A stretch of DNA of 64,000 bases from NCBI GenBank assembly GCA_026008535.1, contig BRKX01000002.1, positions 73,429,380 to 73,493,379 on the forward strand, read 5' to 3'. The first letter of the stretch is position 1. Each line of letters starts with the position of its first letter. The translations under genes and the position numbers were made by a program. Positions 22,569 through 33,839 of this stretch are shown here, in pieces. The notes beneath the pieces were generated by a model that did no database searches, was not told where the DNA came from, and saw only the letters and a list, made by a program, of their open reading frames with translations. The stretch comes from Perilla frutescens. Its lineage: Eukaryota; Streptophyta; Magnoliopsida; Lamiales; Lamiaceae.

Positions 22569-22812
22569 AATCAAAAGCTGGGAACTTGCGTCTGAGGAAG
22601 GAATCATCTTCCCAGGAAGTGAGAGAGAGATCGCTGTTGTGCCAGAGCACGAGAGTTTGGGCGATTAGGTTGCCCTTCCGGAGCTGAACGCAATGGGAAA
22701 GAGAGTGCAGAGGAGCCACTACATACTCCCCGTCTCCGTCGGTGCTGGGAATTTTCTTGAATTTTTGTTGATGGGTTTTGGATTTTGCATGATTCACTAA
22801 TGCAATTACCAC
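22543..22812 (-). other. Unrecognised 89-codon ORF running into an LTR fragment
   Basis: An open frame reads QLRKGNLIAQTLVLWHNSDL and LTSWEDDSFLRRKFPAFDSS; its last residues come from the LTR-type fragment. The body has ordinary coding-like composition but no motif I know. It could be a gene fragment next to a retroelement scar, or chance. Confidence 0.25.
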
Positions 22813-23264
22813 TATACTTGATTAAATATAGTTTTCTCCGTGAAAATTTGTTGTTGGAGGGTTTTTTTTACTTTGATTTATATCAAACATATAAAAATGG
22901 AGGGAGTATGAACAAATTATGTCTTATTCAAGCAATATAATAAAACGACATCCAGCTGACGCTTCAAGTTCCTGAATCGGAAGAAACATTTTCGATACAG
23001 TACTCACATCATGACCTAATTGGTGGACTGACGATCTCATGATTGAAATAGTTATAATAACTACGAAGCCGGAAGGCTAGCCTCATGCATATATATATGA
23101 TTCAGTGACAGTCCCTACAGCCTTAGAGATGCACCATGTTTCTAGAAATTAACAGAAGTTGCAGTTTTTTTGGTGTCGACTATCATCACATCATATACAG
23201 TTGATCACCAAAGAAAATGTTTAGACACATATCCAATTCTTCAATTAAAAATAAGATATATATT

Positions 23265-24620
23265 TGGTGTGTCGTTTTGCACCAAAAATACATGTTCCGA
23301 CAGTAGTCGGTTTGCTCAAACTGCACAGTACAGCGATGAGCGAGATCGTCTTCCAAAGGACCGGCGAGAATTATTCTATACTTCCAATCTGCAGAAACCA
23401 ACTTTAAAAGGGAGGAAACTTATGGGTATAAACTGTAGTGCACGAAAATAATTAAATAACAAGGAATTAAAATACACACACGAGCAACGGGTTTAAACAA
23501 ATAATTAGAAATATTCCGGATATCAACTACTCCACTCTGGCACAATTATACTGATCCTCGATTCAAGAATACAATTAATTATCACATGTAAATCAGTTGC
23601 GGATGCCGAAGACACTTACTGACACATCCCTATTTCTCCGTATTTTCTCGAATGGAAGGAAGACACTTCACCACACATTTTCTCTAATCAACTAACAACC
23701 CAAAAGAGACACTCTTATAGATTTAACTAGCCGATTGCTTTATGCTCGAGAGAAACCCGATTCTAATCTAGCGAACTCTGACACAGGATCACCGAACCAG
23801 ATTATTATCCCCAACGGTATTAGCTACTGATTTTACCACTAATTAATCCTAAACCACGATTACGTATGGCCGAATTAATTGGCTAGTGATTAATTCCTAT
23901 ACTCCGAATATTCGCGACTACTCAGTTTAATCGAAACAATCACGACTCGACTTACAGAGGATAATAAATACACATGCATGAATTAATCGAGAAAAAAAAC
24001 GTTTAGATCTCACAGATTTAATTGGCCAGAGCTTCGTGAGTTGATCTCGGAATGAAGAAAGTTTAGCCCGAATTCATAATTAAATTCGAACACCAAAATA
24101 TCGTGTAGCAGAATACCATAGAAAAGTGAAGAAGATGAATAAAAATCTGCAGCAGCGTCTCTTGCTGCTGTTGCTGCGTTTCTGAGATGGATTCCTCTAT
24201 TCTAGTCAAAATAAATCCTAATATATCAAAAGCTATCCCTAAAATTAAACATCAAACAAGGAAATAAATCTTCTATATCTAGACTAGGAAGTTTCCAAGG
24301 ATAGGACTCCTTTTAGGCTATGAAGATCATAAATCCGCGTCTAGAACTTGGACTGGATCAGATTTTTGCACAAAACAGGCCCAAGTCACGCACAGCTTCA
24401 GTTCTGGAATTTTCTCGGCCCATGCCTCTGGCGGCTTGCCCAAACCGACTGTATTACGAGCTGCTTGCTTGCATTCTTCAAAAGATGGAGCATTTCTTCA
24501 CTTCATTCCTTCCACCTGCACATCTCCTAAAAACACATCAAATCTTTCCAAAACATGCAGTGAACGAGTGGTTAAGGCATGAAATAGCATAAATGAGAAC
24601 AAGTAGAATAAGCCCGATCA
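23265..24620 (-). mobile_element. Solo LTR, 1,356 bp, Athila/Tat-like, with 5-bp TSD ATATT
   Basis: Plus-strand ends are TGGTGTGTCG and GCCCGATCA. ATATT flanks both sides (23,260-23,264 and 24,621-24,625), and the empty site is seen in copy B of the surrounding repeat. In minus sense it starts TGATCGGGC and ends GGTGCAAAACGACACACCA, resembling the end of the complete LTR at 53,524, so minus orientation is likely. No internal coding region. Confidence 0.9.
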
Positions 24621-24807
24621 ATATTCAAGATTGCAAAATATCACATAAATATCAATGAAATTTTCCGGTAGTACCTCATCCACTTAAAAAGGCTTTCACA
24701 ATCTCAATACTCTTACTTGTTTTTAGAATTGCTAAATGATTACATATAAAAAAATCAATTCTAACAAAATAATAATAATTTAAAAAAATATAATATAAAA
24801 CAATACT

Positions 24808-24960
24808 TGAATTTATAGTCCTTCATGCACTCACATGATAGTCAATCTCTTTTGGCACATCCCAAACACGAAACAATTCTTCTAATGCATTAGCCGAAAG
24901 AATAAAATCATTAATTTTAGTATCTTCATCTAAGTCATCCAAAAATCTCAATCCACATAA
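24808..24960 (-). pseudogene. Exon-like fragment, copy C
   Basis: Reads LDDLDEDTKINDFILSANAL and EELFRVWDVPKEID, then loses frame. It has the best preserved acidic N-terminal stretch of the three copies. A splice-donor-like GTATTG follows. Parent gene unknown. Confidence 0.5.
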
Positions 24961-24984
24961 TTTTAATTTGCTTGCACGAAGGTC

Positions 24985-25420
24985 CTTGAGTTACAGCGAC
25001 CTGCTGGGCACCTTGAGTTACAGTCGAAGGTCGAGCTAGAGCACCTTGAACTGAAGCTAGAATGTTGGCATGATAAGCAGCATCTTAAGCCTAATAAGCA
25101 TGATAAGCCGCACTTTGAGTTTTAGTGTGGGCATAATAAGAACCCGGAGCTTAAATGTGGGCACATTGATGAGCAGCAACTTGAGCCTGAATAGGAGTAC
25201 CTAGAGCCGAATGAGGTCGATGAGGCGGCGGATGAGGTCGAAGAATCGGACGTAGGAACGGGACTACATGCGAGGCAGACCCGCGTACATGAGGTGGGAC
25301 TACACTCGCTTGATATCCAGGAGGTCGGACTCCACTTGTGCCTTGGCCTTGGCCTCTACCTTGACCTTGATGTATAGTTCACCCACCAAGAAGAAGGCGA
25401 GAGAAAGTAGGGGGCGTGGG
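24985..25420 (-). pseudogene. GC-richer degenerate coding-like stretch
   Basis: The minus strand has a Gly/Gln- and Pro/His-rich reading (GQGRGQGQGTSG, RPHPPPHRPHSALGTP) followed by Ala/Gln-rich repeats with several stops. It is much richer in GC than its surroundings and is in sense with exon-like fragment C. It may be the decayed tail of a transposon protein or a host protein; I do not recognise it. Confidence 0.3.
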
Positions 25421-27237
25421 TGCTTGTTTGAAATGAGAGCAGGAGAATAGGAATAATTAAAACTAGGAAGAAGGCTTAAATATGATTTCATATAAATCTC
25501 TAGACTATTCAATATTCATCGAGTTGTGTGTGTATGTATGTATATTTTTTTTATACAAAGGTGTTAAATGTTTGAAAAAAAAATTTAGAATACCCAATTT
25601 TTTTTATACAGAGTTTTTTTAATTTATACTAATTAAATATACACTATTTAGAATATGGAGAAATATTAATTTAGCTTGATATACTAATTAAATAGCATAA
25701 TAAAGAGAACAGATGTATTAATCTAGACATTTCTCACATGTATTAATCTAGACATTTCCCACATAATTAACAGACATATTAGTGTATATTTTATATGCTA
25801 TTTTTAAAAATAATCTATTCACTTTGTTACGCCATTTCTAAATTAATATGTCTGACTTTTTTTATCTCAATATATATTTACTCGACTTTTTTTATTTCAA
25901 AACAAAAAAAATCCACTTAACAATCGTTTGTGGCTATTAAATTTGAGACAAAAAAACTCTAAAAATAAAAATTGGGACCAAAAGGTCGAGAACATTTTAA
26001 TATGTGTATTGTACTCGATTGATATAATATAGATATGGCATGTCGATTTTATTTTTCGAACTAAACATTCAATCATATTTTCATTCTCTGCACATTTTTC
26101 GATCTCAATATTTATATTTATTTTCATATAAAATTTTATTTTTTAATTTGTTTGGTTTAAAAATTAAGATCCTCAAACAATTACGAGGTAAGTAGTTTAA
26201 GACCAAAAAAACCGAAATAATAAAATTTAGGACCAAAAAATCGAGTAAACAAACATTTAGACCAAAAAAGTCAAATGTGGGATTAAAAGTATTTTGACCA
26301 TATTTTAATGGGACAAAAAATGAAACTTATCACATACACGAACACACTTTATTATTTATATATTTATATATAAATAATGTACTAACTAAATGACCATACC
26401 TTTAAATTTAGTGAATGTTATACAATAATAGTTAAACTATATATGAAATAAAATTACAATACAAAAAACGCAATTATGAGATCTCATTATAAATTTTGTA
26501 ATTGTCTCTTATATCCAATACTTTTAGTTGAAGTGATACCAACATTATCACAATTACTTATTAAAAATTTTAAATCCGGTTATTAATTGTACCTCACTAT
26601 AGGTGCTGCTTAAAAGAGGGAGCAACAAACAAAATTCACAGAAATATGTAGCAAAGTGGTACTTGTACTCTCTCAATACAGATGCTCATATAGGGTTGCA
26701 GGGCTTGTATTAAAGAAATTGTTGGAATTATGTTGCTTAGTTGAAGGAAAGAGGATAGCAAACAACAAAAAGAGAGTTGACTTTTGCAACATGTGTACTA
26801 GGAGGCATTAAACGAAGAGGGTACCCCAAAATCAATGCATGCCATTTTAGAAAATTCTCATGCCAAGTTGGAATGACAAACAAGAAAAGGTACAGATCGC
26901 CAAAATATTGAGATACAGACAGCTACAATCTTTTTTTTAATGCTACAATGCCGGTGTACTATTTTTAGTAAGGATGGGAAGGAGTCCTTCCGTTTGGAGT
27001 AGTAGAATTTGAGCCATTAAAATAAATTTCAAAAAAAATTGTGTCCAATGCACCTTGTCATGCAAGCAGAAACTTGCAACCAAAGCTTTCCTCATCTCAA
27101 GGTTTTAATTAGCCAATTGTGCTAATGACCCTGGACCATTAAAGAAATGGCTTGAGCTCATAAATTGGACCGCCACTATAAAAGTAGGCTCAATTTCTTT
27201 TAATTAATTCGAGCCCATTGACATAGACATTTACTAA
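25421..27237. other. AT-rich intergenic DNA
   Basis: No gene, terminal repeats or primer sites found. A motif like 'ttaggaccaaaaaatcgagtaaac' recurs loosely between 25,950 and 26,280. Confidence 0.5.
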
Positions 27238-27891
27238 AGGGGCACTTGGTAAGGGGTAATCAGGGTGGGTAATGTGAATAAAAGAGGATCCATTCTCATT
27301 CTTTATGCTTGGTACAATGTAATGAGAATCAAAATAAGCTAATCATTCCCTTAGATTGATTAACTACCCCACCCCCTTTAATCATTCTCCTGAATTATTA
27401 CCACTCCTCAATCATCATCATTGTTGTTGTATAATTTATTATTATTATAATTATTATCAATGTTATTTATAATAATAATAATAATAATAATAATATTAAT
27501 AATATTTAATGATATTATATTATATTATTTATTTATTATTATCATTTTTCATAATAATAATAATATATTTAGTTTTAGTAATTAATTTTAATATTTATTT
27601 ATTAACGTTATTAATATTATTTATATTATTTTTTTTATTTATTGTGTTGTTGTTGTTATTTATTTATTTATTTATTGTTATTAATTAATTTTGTTATTTA
27701 TTATTATTATTATTATTATTGTAAACATTATTGTTATTTAATTTATTTATAATAATAAATAAAAAAGTAATTATTAATATTAATTAATTTTGATATTTAT
27801 TTATTAATGTTATTATTATTATTTATATTATTTTTTATTTATTTTTATTATTTATTGTTGTTGTTGTTATTTATTTATTTGTTTATTTATT

Positions 27892-27989
<98 letters not shown>

Positions 27990-28027
27990 TAATTAATTTT
28001 GTTATTTATTTATTAATGTTATTATTC

Positions 28028-28059
<32 letters not shown>

Positions 28060-28384
28060 TAAATTATTTATTTATTTTTTATTATTATTTAATATTTTTG
28101 TTGTGATTTATAATAATAATAATAATAATAATATTTATTATTATTATTATTATCTCTATTATTTATTAGTACTATATTTATTATTATTAAATTTATTATT
28201 ATTATTTAATAATAATAATAATAACCATTAATGAATTTGAAACGAACCAATTATTATCTATCACAATAACAATCATTCCATAATTGAACCAAGCTACAAC
28301 AATGCAATCATCATTCCCATTGTGATTGACCCTTCAATGACATCCATTGTGATTGTCATTACTTAATTTGAACCAAGTGGCCCC
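27238..28384. mobile_element. Tourist-like (PIF/Harbinger) MITE containing an expanded triplet array
   Basis: The left end is AGGGGCACTTGGT. The right end, reverse complemented, is GGGGCCACTTGGT. The trinucleotide TAA flanks both sides (27,235-27,237 and 28,385-28,387), as expected for PIF/Harbinger. Sub-terminal sequences also mirror each other (variants of GTAATCA and AATCATTCC). About 820 bp of the interior is simple repeat. No transposase. The 3-bp TSD is weak evidence alone; the TIR carries the call. Confidence 0.7.
27411..28230. repeat. Compound TTA/TTTA/ATC microsatellite of about 820 bp
   Basis: Made of (TTA)n, (TTTA)n, (TTG)n and (AAT)n tracts, plus an (ATC)n run of about 19 triplets at 27,931-27,988. 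Predicted reading frames through it are poly-Tyr, poly-His and poly-Leu artefacts. Confidence 0.95.
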
Positions 28385-28449
28385 TAAATATCTAGTGGAC
28401 AAAAACAATAGCCATGACTAGGCTCTTGAGGTCCAATTCTATGCTTTAA

Positions 28450-28860
28450 ATAAATTCAAGAATTCTTAAATACGAGTATAAACTATCTAGTAAAAATTAA
28501 TTGAAATAAAGAACTCCTGTATATTAGTATAAACTATCTAGAAAAATTTAATTGAAGTGAAGAACTCCTAGATACGAATATAAACTATCTAGCAAATTTT
28601 AAACCGAGCTCAAAACTTCAAGATATGAGTATAAACTATCTAGCAAAATTAATTGAAGTGAAGAACTCCTAGATATGAGTATAAACTATCTAGCAAATTT
28701 TAAATTGAGCTCAAGAACTCCTAGATACGAGTATAAACTATCTAGAAAATTTTAAATCGAGCTCAAGAACTCCTAGATATGAGTATAAACTATCTAGTAA
28801 AATTTTATTGAAGTGAAGAATTCATAGATGAGTTAAAACTATCTAACAAAAATTTCAAAA
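28450..28860. repeat. 51-bp minisatellite, about eight units of two types
   Basis: The anchor AACTATCTAG occurs at 28,481; 28,532; 28,583; 28,634; 28,684; 28,736; 28,788 and (as AACTATCTAA) 28,837, spacing 49-52 bp. Units carry either ATTGAAGTGAAG or AAATTGAGCTCAAG in the middle, in the order P P Q P Q Q P. Higher-order structure suggests unequal exchange. Confidence 0.9.
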
Positions 28861-28908
28861 TATGAGACTCATTCACCTTCAAGACAACTTGCTCACGGAC
28901 TCATCTCA

Positions 28909-29724
28909 TGGGGGCATTTGTAATCAATTAAATCTTATTACCAATCAAATGGTGCCACTTGTAAATTAAAGTGATTAAATGTTAAATTATATTATTTATT
29001 TATATTTTAGGAATTTGATTAAAGAAAATTTCTAAATAAAATAAATGATAATTTGATATTTAATATGTTGAAGCCTTCAACCAATGAGAATTGGACAAGT
29101 GGCGAGCTCACACAAAAAATCAACACATTGATGTAGGTGATTGCAAATTACAAGTGACTAATGAAATCATGTCATATAAGCCCTAATTTACCTCACACTC
29201 TCTCTCCATTTGCCTATAAAAAAGGGGCTTTGGCCAAAGGGAGACACACAATTTCAAGAGCTCAAGTTTGGAGAATGATTTCTTAGAGAAAACTCTCTCC
29301 AATCTTCAAGGCATTCAAGTTGAAGATTCAAGATGTTTCTCGTCAAAATCATCCCAAATTCGACGTTTGATCCGGAATCAAGATGTTCGACCCTCTGATC
29401 GGCGTTATTAAATCCAAATCTTAAGTTGTTCTTGAAGATTCAAAGCGTTCTTCAACAAACCATCCTGAAATCTACATTTGATTCGGAATCAAGGTGAAAA
29501 TCCTTCGAATCAGCGTTATAAACCTCAAAACATCAAGTTTGTGAAGATCGAAGAGTAAAATCTACCTTGAAGATCTTGAAGAATACGAAGAACAAAATCT
29601 TGAAGAGAAGAATCAGAAAATCTAAATAGAGAATCGAACTACAATTTTAATTTCAATCCAAGAATATTTCTTTGTACGCTTTTTCGGTGTTTATTAATAT
29701 AAATACACGGAATTTGTGCTACAG
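28909..29724 (+). mobile_element. Putative solo LTR
   Basis: Starts TGGGGGCATTTGTAATC. It has a TATA-like CCTATAAAAAAGGGG near 29,212-29,226, then a leader rich in GAAGATTCAAG motifs, and ends near GTGCTACA. Part of it recurs inverted at 22,447-22,568, so it is a dispersed repeat. No clear TSD was seen, so the ends are approximate. Family unresolved. Confidence 0.5.
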
Positions 29725-30141
29725 GAGTATTACTCAATTTATGCAATAAAAAAATACTATAAAGTTCATATTTCAGTGCCAAATAGCATACACTCAAATA
29801 ATCTATATCTCTACCTATATAAAAATTGTGGATTGTTTCTTACAAAATATGATTTACCTATTATATTCATAATCTACATTTAATTTAAGGGTAAAAAATT
29901 AATATAATATATTACAATTTTTTTTTGTAAATATAATATATTATATTTATTTCAATAGTTTTGTTATAATATGATTTAAACAAACATTTAAATAATGTTT
30001 CTACCCTATCCGGAAATTCAATCAGTCATCAAGTTGAACCCAATTATTTGTCTCTTCTATAGGTATATAATAAGCGTAATGACGGTAATTATATAATTAC
30101 CATATCTATATACTATACTTTAATTAAATTGAAACAAACAT
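29725..30141. other. AT-rich intergenic DNA
   Basis: No features recognised. Confidence 0.5.
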
Positions 30142-30150
30142 AAAATTTCG

Positions 30151-30424
30151 GGGGCTGACTTGGGTGAGACCGTCTCATACATGAGACGGGTCAATACTCA
30201 CATGCGGGGATCATTATTTATGGGTGAAGTATCATTAACTCACGTGTGAGTATCATTATTTATACCCGCATGTGAGTATCATTATTTATGGGTGAAGTAT
30301 CATTAACTCACATGTATCATTATTTATGAATGAAGTATCATTATTTATGGGTGAAGTATCATTAACTCACATGTATTGATCCGTCTCATCTCATGTATGA
30401 GACCGTCTCATACAAGTTTTTGTC
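30151..30424. mobile_element. 274-bp MULE-type MITE with 9-bp TSD AAAATTTCG
   Basis: The 9 bp AAAATTTCG flank both sides (30,142-30,150 and 30,425-30,433). The sub-terminal arms are inverted: CTTGGGTGAGACCGTCTCAT on the left against CTTGTATGAGACGGTCTCAT (reverse complement of the right), both continuing ACATGAGA. The interior has about five degenerate copies of GTATCATTATTTATGGGTGA. A 9-bp TSD with long arms fits Mutator-like elements. Non-coding. Confidence 0.8.
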
Positions 30425-31327
30425 AAAATTTCGTGAATTTGCTACAGCAGTTACAAATAATTTGCAATTGCAATTCTAATATAAAAGGAAGCAGTTCTCA
30501 TTCGAATATGTTTATGTTTGATTCCTCGATTTTTTATTTCTTTTTTGTATTTTTTTTATGATGCACCGGGAAGGAGAAAGAGTCGGGCCCGCAGGGGCTA
30601 TAGCCTACATGGAGAGTAAATCTTTGCCCGTCCCGACAGATTTCAAACTCATTGTCACATTCTCTATTACATTTCTTGTGCTAATTTTTTTTGTTATTTT
30701 TTATTTTAATTTATTATGGTTTACTTTAACTTTAATTTTTTTATTTAGGATTCATCCTTTCCTGATTATAATATATTAAAAAAAAAATTGACACATGAGA
30801 TGTAACACGAATTGATATAAATGACCTGATCTCATTTGATCCCGACTCAATCGAAAAAGGGCATGACTTCCAATTCGTTGTTTTAATTTATACAACCTTT
30901 ATGAGCAGATGGTTCTTTCTAATTTTTCCTTTATATATTTAAAAAGTGCATATGTTACCCGATGATGCTGCAATTTCTGTAAGTAAAATGTTACAATTCC
31001 CTAATTAATTTGTTGATTATGTTGTGTACAAGCATCTTTTTCTTCTCTTGCGTCACGCTTTTGCTTCTCAAATACAAAGATACCTTTTTATTTGTAAGAA
31101 TAATTCGAAGCTTGAGATATACCTTTTTATGTGGAAGCAAAATCAATTGTACCATTTTCCAATTTTCTGCCTTTGGTGGCTCAAGATCAATTTGATTCTC
31201 TTTTTGATCTTGCTTATTTTTGTTTGTTTGTTCATGTTATGCTGGAAATTAATTCTTTGATAGACCAAGCTGTGCTCTCGATTCAAATGAAGGCCGATCA
31301 TTTTATATCTATTTTTTATGTGTCTAA

Positions 31328-31545
31328 TATTACTTTTGGTCCTATAGTATCTATTTTGGTCCTAAAAGTGACGTACGTGACTCACGTGCGAAGTTCTCCG
31401 TCACTTCACTTAATTTCCGTTAAAAATTGAGGGACTAAAATTGATACTGTTAAACCTATGGAACTAAAAGTGAGTGACTTTTTTGAAAAACGGCCAAAAT
31501 CGATATCGATAGGACCAAAAGAAAAGAGTAGCGTGTCCTATAAGA
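31328..31545. mobile_element. MITE-like element with arms of about 35 bp
   Basis: The left arm reads CTTTTGGTCCTATAGTATC and then TATTTTGGTCC. The right arm, reverse complemented, reads CTTTTGGTCCTATCGATATC and then GATTTTGGCC. The arms match well but the outer ends and TSD are not clear; a further CTTTTGGTCTTATAGGAC copy lies just outside on the right. Confidence 0.5.
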
Positions 31546-31755
31546 CCAAAAGTGAAGTTTTCTCTAAATTATTCTTATATAAAACATTCTTAAATAGAGG
31601 TTTAGTAATTGGTGGGCCAAGAAAAGGCAAAAAAATATGGCTTGCCAAGTATCAAAATTCGAAAACTCCATCTAAAAGAAAGAAAGAAAGAAAAAACACA
31701 CACACATATATATATATATATATCGGTTATTCTTTGATAAGTTTCTTAAATTATG

Positions 31756-32412
31756 GGTGTATTGGATTGGGATTTTATTGGATTTTAAAGGACTTTTAAA
31801 ATCCGAGTGTATTTAATCCAGACTTTTAAAAGTCCTTTAAAATCCTGATGTATTCAATCCAGACTAATCCTGGTGTATTCAATCCAGACTTTTAAAATGT
31901 ATTCAATTCAGACTTTTAAAAGTGGATGGACTTTAAAAAGTCATTGACTTCATTCAACTAGATTTGACGTGAAAATTACAAAGGATGAAATCCGACTTCT
32001 GGACACGAGATTTTAATGAATTTGAAAAATCCGGCGAGCGCTGTGTCCCAGCGGCCGGTAAGGAGTTGAAATCGGACACCACAGCCGTCACCCAACCCCA
32101 GCGGCTGCTGGCCTTGCCGATGATGGCACTCCAACGGCCGCTGGGATCAAGCCGCTCGATTCCAGTGTCCGCTGGGTTCAATTTTTTTTTGGGTACACCG
32201 ATCGTTGTATTCCAATGAGCGCTGACGAGATGAATTTGAAATCCATTGAAATCGTTCAAAATGTCCGAAATCCATACACGAAATCCGCCAGACTCTGCGT
32301 GGAGTTGGGAGACTTCTTATGGAGTTTTGGGAGTCTATGGATTTATAAAATTCATAAAAATCCATAAACATTTTAAAGTCCAACAAAATCCATTAAAATC
32401 TCAATCCAATAC
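31756..32412. mobile_element. TIR element of about 650 bp with GC-rich core
   Basis: The left end reads GGTGTATTGGATTGGGATTT and TATTGGATTTTAAAGGACTTT. The right end, reverse complemented, reads GTGTATTGGATTGAGATTTT and AATGGATTTTGTTGGACTTT, giving an inverted repeat over about 45 bp. The word AGTTTCTT occurs just outside both ends and might be a duplication. The core (32,030-32,220) is GC-rich with repeated CCAGCGGC. No transposase. The superfamily is uncertain (hAT or Mutator). Confidence 0.65.
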
Positions 32413-32414
32413 AC

Positions 32415-33606
32415 GATCTTGAGTTTCTTCTCCACACGACGCCGCCTCATATCTCAAATTCATCGTTTCTATCCAGCAACAGAATCGTTTCAATTCCTTC
32501 ATCGTGGATCTTAACGATGCCGATGCTAAAGAAGAATTGGTTGATGGTGTTGCATATTTCCCGGGTCTCCTCCTTATGCTCAACCTAAACAAAAAGCAAA
32601 ACCAAATGATGGTGTTGCGAGGCTGCGTGCATACAGTTTAGAGCTTTCACGGGAAGTTTTAGAGTCACCGGATCTTGTATTGGAGAAGAGGAGTATGAAG
32701 GAGAACAAGTCCCATAAAATGCTGGGCCCAACAACATCCTGAAGCAGTTCCAGTTCTTGGCGGTGAGGTTATATTTAAGCGCAAGGAGTGGAAGTATGAT
32801 GCAAGTGATGAGCTTAATTGTGATTTCGAGATATATGATCCAGTGATGAATAAGTGCACCAAACTTCCTCAATTATATGTTCGTCCTCATCATGAGCATG
32901 AGGGTACTGTAACTTATGAGTTGTTCCATCCCGATCCCGATACCCCTACTTGGGAGGAATTCTGGCCGCACTTTCTTGGCGTGCATTCCCCCTATTTCCA
33001 CTTTTACATCAATGCATACAGTGTCTATGATGGCAGCTTGTTTATTGTCCAGACGAATTTTGGTCGACAGTTTATTCTTGATTTGATCTTCCACCGGAGG
33101 AAAAACAGGAGTGGAAGCTGTTCGATAGTCGGATCTAAGCAACAACCTCATAACCACCCCTGATTGGGTTGTGTTGGATTCTCTTGGTGCAACTGAATAT
33201 TGCAGGGACAGACGTTTTGATTTCCCACTTTCATCATTTGATAATTTCCCTAGAGGACAATATGGGAGTCGTTCCATCTGTCTTCTGAAGCCACGATCCC
33301 ACCATCCAATTGACACTGTTTGCGTTTTACGAACAGGACAAGACGGGAGGGATGAGTACCCCAATAAACTCTATTGGTTTCTGGACTTGCTCACAATTGA
33401 TTACTACGGGTCCGAGCTCTGGGGGAAATCAGGAGATCAGAGGGGAGGGAGAATCAAATGATGAGATCAAGATGGAGCTCAAGGGGAAATTATCGTCTGA
33501 TGAGTATGGCTGGAAATTTATGAAGCGTATAAGTAGTTTCAAATTTTACTTGAATGACCATGTCGGGGTTTCCTTTATGGCGGGTTTGTTTCCTTTTGAA
33601 AGTTAG
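32415..33606 (+). pseudogene. Kelch/F-box-like pseudogene
   Basis: Frame-shifted pieces in one direction. One reads VPVLGGEVIFKRKEWKYDAS followed by ELNCDFEIYDPVMNKCTKLP (about 32,750-32,880), a kelch-type GGE...YDP...LP pattern. It continues through TWEEFWPHFLG and FGRQFILDL. A second, in another frame from about 33,170, reads TPDWVVLDSLGATEY and YPNKLYWFLDLLTID. A third reads EYGWKFMKRISSFKFYLNDH to a stop at 33,604-33,606. At least two frame changes and no clean N-terminus. The kelch-type call rests on one repeat. It abuts the TIR element on its left. Confidence 0.5.
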
Positions 33607-33839
33607 TGTGTAGTATTGTTGTTAAGTATGTATATGTCTAAGTTCGTTTCGAGTCTATATATATAAACATGATGAAGCAAGTGGAACAGCAAATAATTAA
33701 ATGATATAAGTTCATTCTTATTACTTACTTGGAGCTGATGATATTACAAAATTTACAGTGAGAAGAGAGAGAAGGAAAAACATAATGACGACTCTTTGAT
33801 CTTCAATACTGCAGTTTTCGGCTTGTATCTATATCCTGT

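Larger units (their letters stand above)
23198..24985. repeat. Segment copy C of the triplicated unit, interrupted by a solo LTR
   Basis: Starts 'cagttgatcaccaaagaaaatgttt' as in copy B, is interrupted at 23,265 by a solo LTR, and resumes at 24,621 with 'atattcaagattgcaaaatatcac', matching copy B across the gap. The exon-like block is at about 24,808-24,960 (minus). Homology stops just after 'ccacataattttaatttgc' at about 24,970. Confidence 0.82.

Noticed and set aside
27807..28231. Open frames of poly-Tyr, poly-His, poly-Asn
   Set aside because: Translation of triplet microsatellites, not genes.
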